This document shows positions 63,266-64,000 of a stretch of 64,000 nt of DNA, piece after piece. Every line of letters starts with the position of its first letter. The stretch's first letter is position 1. Both the position numbers and the translations under genes were made by a program. The notes under the pieces are model-generated. The model was not told the origin of the DNA and ran no database searches. It saw nothing but the letters and a program-made list of their open reading frames with translations. Source of the stretch: Orientallactaga sibirica (Eukaryota; Chordata; Mammalia; Rodentia; Dipodidae); contig JAEOAD010000040.1 in assembly GCA_036365145.1 (NCBI GenBank), positions 13,332,501 through 13,396,500 of the forward strand, written 5' to 3'.

Positions 63266-63505
63266 AATGGTATGTGTGTTAAAAAAATAGATTAACAAAT
63301 AAGTGAAGAAATAAGAAACAAATGGTATGTGCTTCCTATGTCAACCCAACTTGAAATTTTCTGTTGGTTACAAATGAAGCTTTGCTCAATATGTTCCTAT
63401 CATTTGAGTGCGTGTGCGCTCACTAACATTATATACAACTACTACAGTTATAGGGGTGATGAGGCCTTTAGAAGATGGAAAGAACCAGAGTGGATTGGCT
63501 TTACT
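63266..63505 (+). other. Sequence after the NMU stop codon
   Basis: AAATG then GTATGTGTG, which fits a splice donor at 63270. No AATAAA polyadenylation signal is obvious soon after the stop, consistent with the 3' UTR continuing on another exon. AT-rich, otherwise nothing recognised. Confidence 0.5.
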
Positions 63506-63516
63506 AAGAGTATTCC

Positions 63517-63890
63517 TGGGCTGGAGAGATTGCCTAGTGGTTAAGGCGCTTGCCTGCGAAAACCCAGGTTCAATTCTCCAGGTCCCACATAAGTCAGATG
63601 CACCTGGTGGCGCATGCGTCTAGAGTTTGTTTGCAGTGGCTAGAGGCCCTAGTATGCCCGTTCTCTCCCTCTCTCTCTCATAAATAAATAAAAATAAATC
63701 TTTTGTTGTTGTTGTTGTTTGTTTTTTGTTTTTCGAGGTAGGGTCTCTCTTTAGCCCAGGCTGACCTGGCATTCACTATGTATTCTCAGGGTGGCCTCGA
63801 ACTCACAGCGATCCTCCTACCTCTGCCTCTGGAATGCTGGGATTAAAGGCCTGCGCCACCATGCCCAGCTAAAAATAAATCTTTAAAAAA
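63517..63890 (+). mobile_element. tRNA-derived SINE with a B1 in its tail
   Basis: Outer 11-bp TSD AAGAGTATTCC at 63506-63516 and 63891-63901. SINE head GGGCTGGAGAGATTGCCTAG; tail resumes after the B1. Confidence 0.95.
63704..63870 (-). mobile_element. B1 SINE nested in a SINE tail, 14-bp TSD
   Basis: AAAAATAAATCTTT at 63690-63703 and 63871-63884; (GTT)n then CGAGGTAGGGTCTCTC to CACCATGCCCAGC. Confidence 0.95.
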
Positions 63891-63901
63891 AAGAGTATTC
63901 C

Positions 63902-64000
63902 CCAGGCTTTGCCACAGTAGCTGTTATCCAAACTGAGTTTGGAGACGATGGCCTCACCATCCTGTACTGTGAAAGTTCCAGTATGTCACGCGGATCACAT
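63902..64000. other. Window end, nothing recognised
   Basis: Non-repetitive sequence; could be intron or flank of NMU. No splice site or open frame convincing enough to call. Confidence 0.4.

Noticed and set aside
499..63890. Regularly recurring ~200-bp blocks as a CRISPR-like or satellite array
   Set aside because: They are dispersed SINEs in both orientations with A-rich tails and their own target-site duplications, in a mammalian genome.

Overview
The window is mammalian nuclear DNA from a rodent. It is built almost entirely of rodent-type SINEs (a tRNA-derived B2-superfamily element and 7SL-derived B1), ID and B4/RSINE1-like elements, 5'-truncated L1 copies and ERV/MaLR-like LTRs. The dominant tRNA-derived SINE starts GGCTGGAGAGATGGCT, has a body ending in a (TC)n tract and an AAATAAATAAA tail; by hand I count more than 70 copies. 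From memory of the families it looks like the DIP element of jerboas and relatives (Dipodoidea). The species is an inference; I cannot search a database.

One protein-coding gene is present and essentially complete: neuromedin U (NMU), plus strand. Nine coding exons were recognised by reading exon by exon: 28799-28907, 35806-35864, 47266-47310, 49838-49900, 52966-52995, 53125-53175, 55848-55922, 61586-61639 and 63230-63265 (stop TAA). All introns are GT-AG. The product is 173 residues: signal peptide, KR-bounded NURP-33/36 region, then a 25-residue amidated neuropeptide ending FLFRPRN before GRR. Most exons are too short to stand out as open reading frames.

Layout: 1-339 is the right end of an endogenous-retrovirus LTR. 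340-26311 is 5' intergenic DNA full of repeats, with an SNRPF processed pseudogene at 20781-21170. 26312-27903 and 27904-29481 are two near-identical tandem copies of the NMU promoter, first exon and start of intron 1. 29482-63229 holds the introns and exons 2-8, with very dense SINEs, L1 fragments, a MIR and a 5S rRNA pseudogene. 63230-64000 has the last coding exon and flank, where a donor-like site just after the stop suggests a further 3' UTR exon outside the window.

The best candidate for something unusual is the tandem duplication of the NMU promoter plus exon 1. It is either a lineage-specific two-promoter arrangement or an uncollapsed haplotype in the assembly. I see no sign of an undescribed gene system; the other notable signals are transposon biology (two structural SINE subfamilies, repeated insertion of SINEs into the tails of older SINEs, and many exact target-site duplications).
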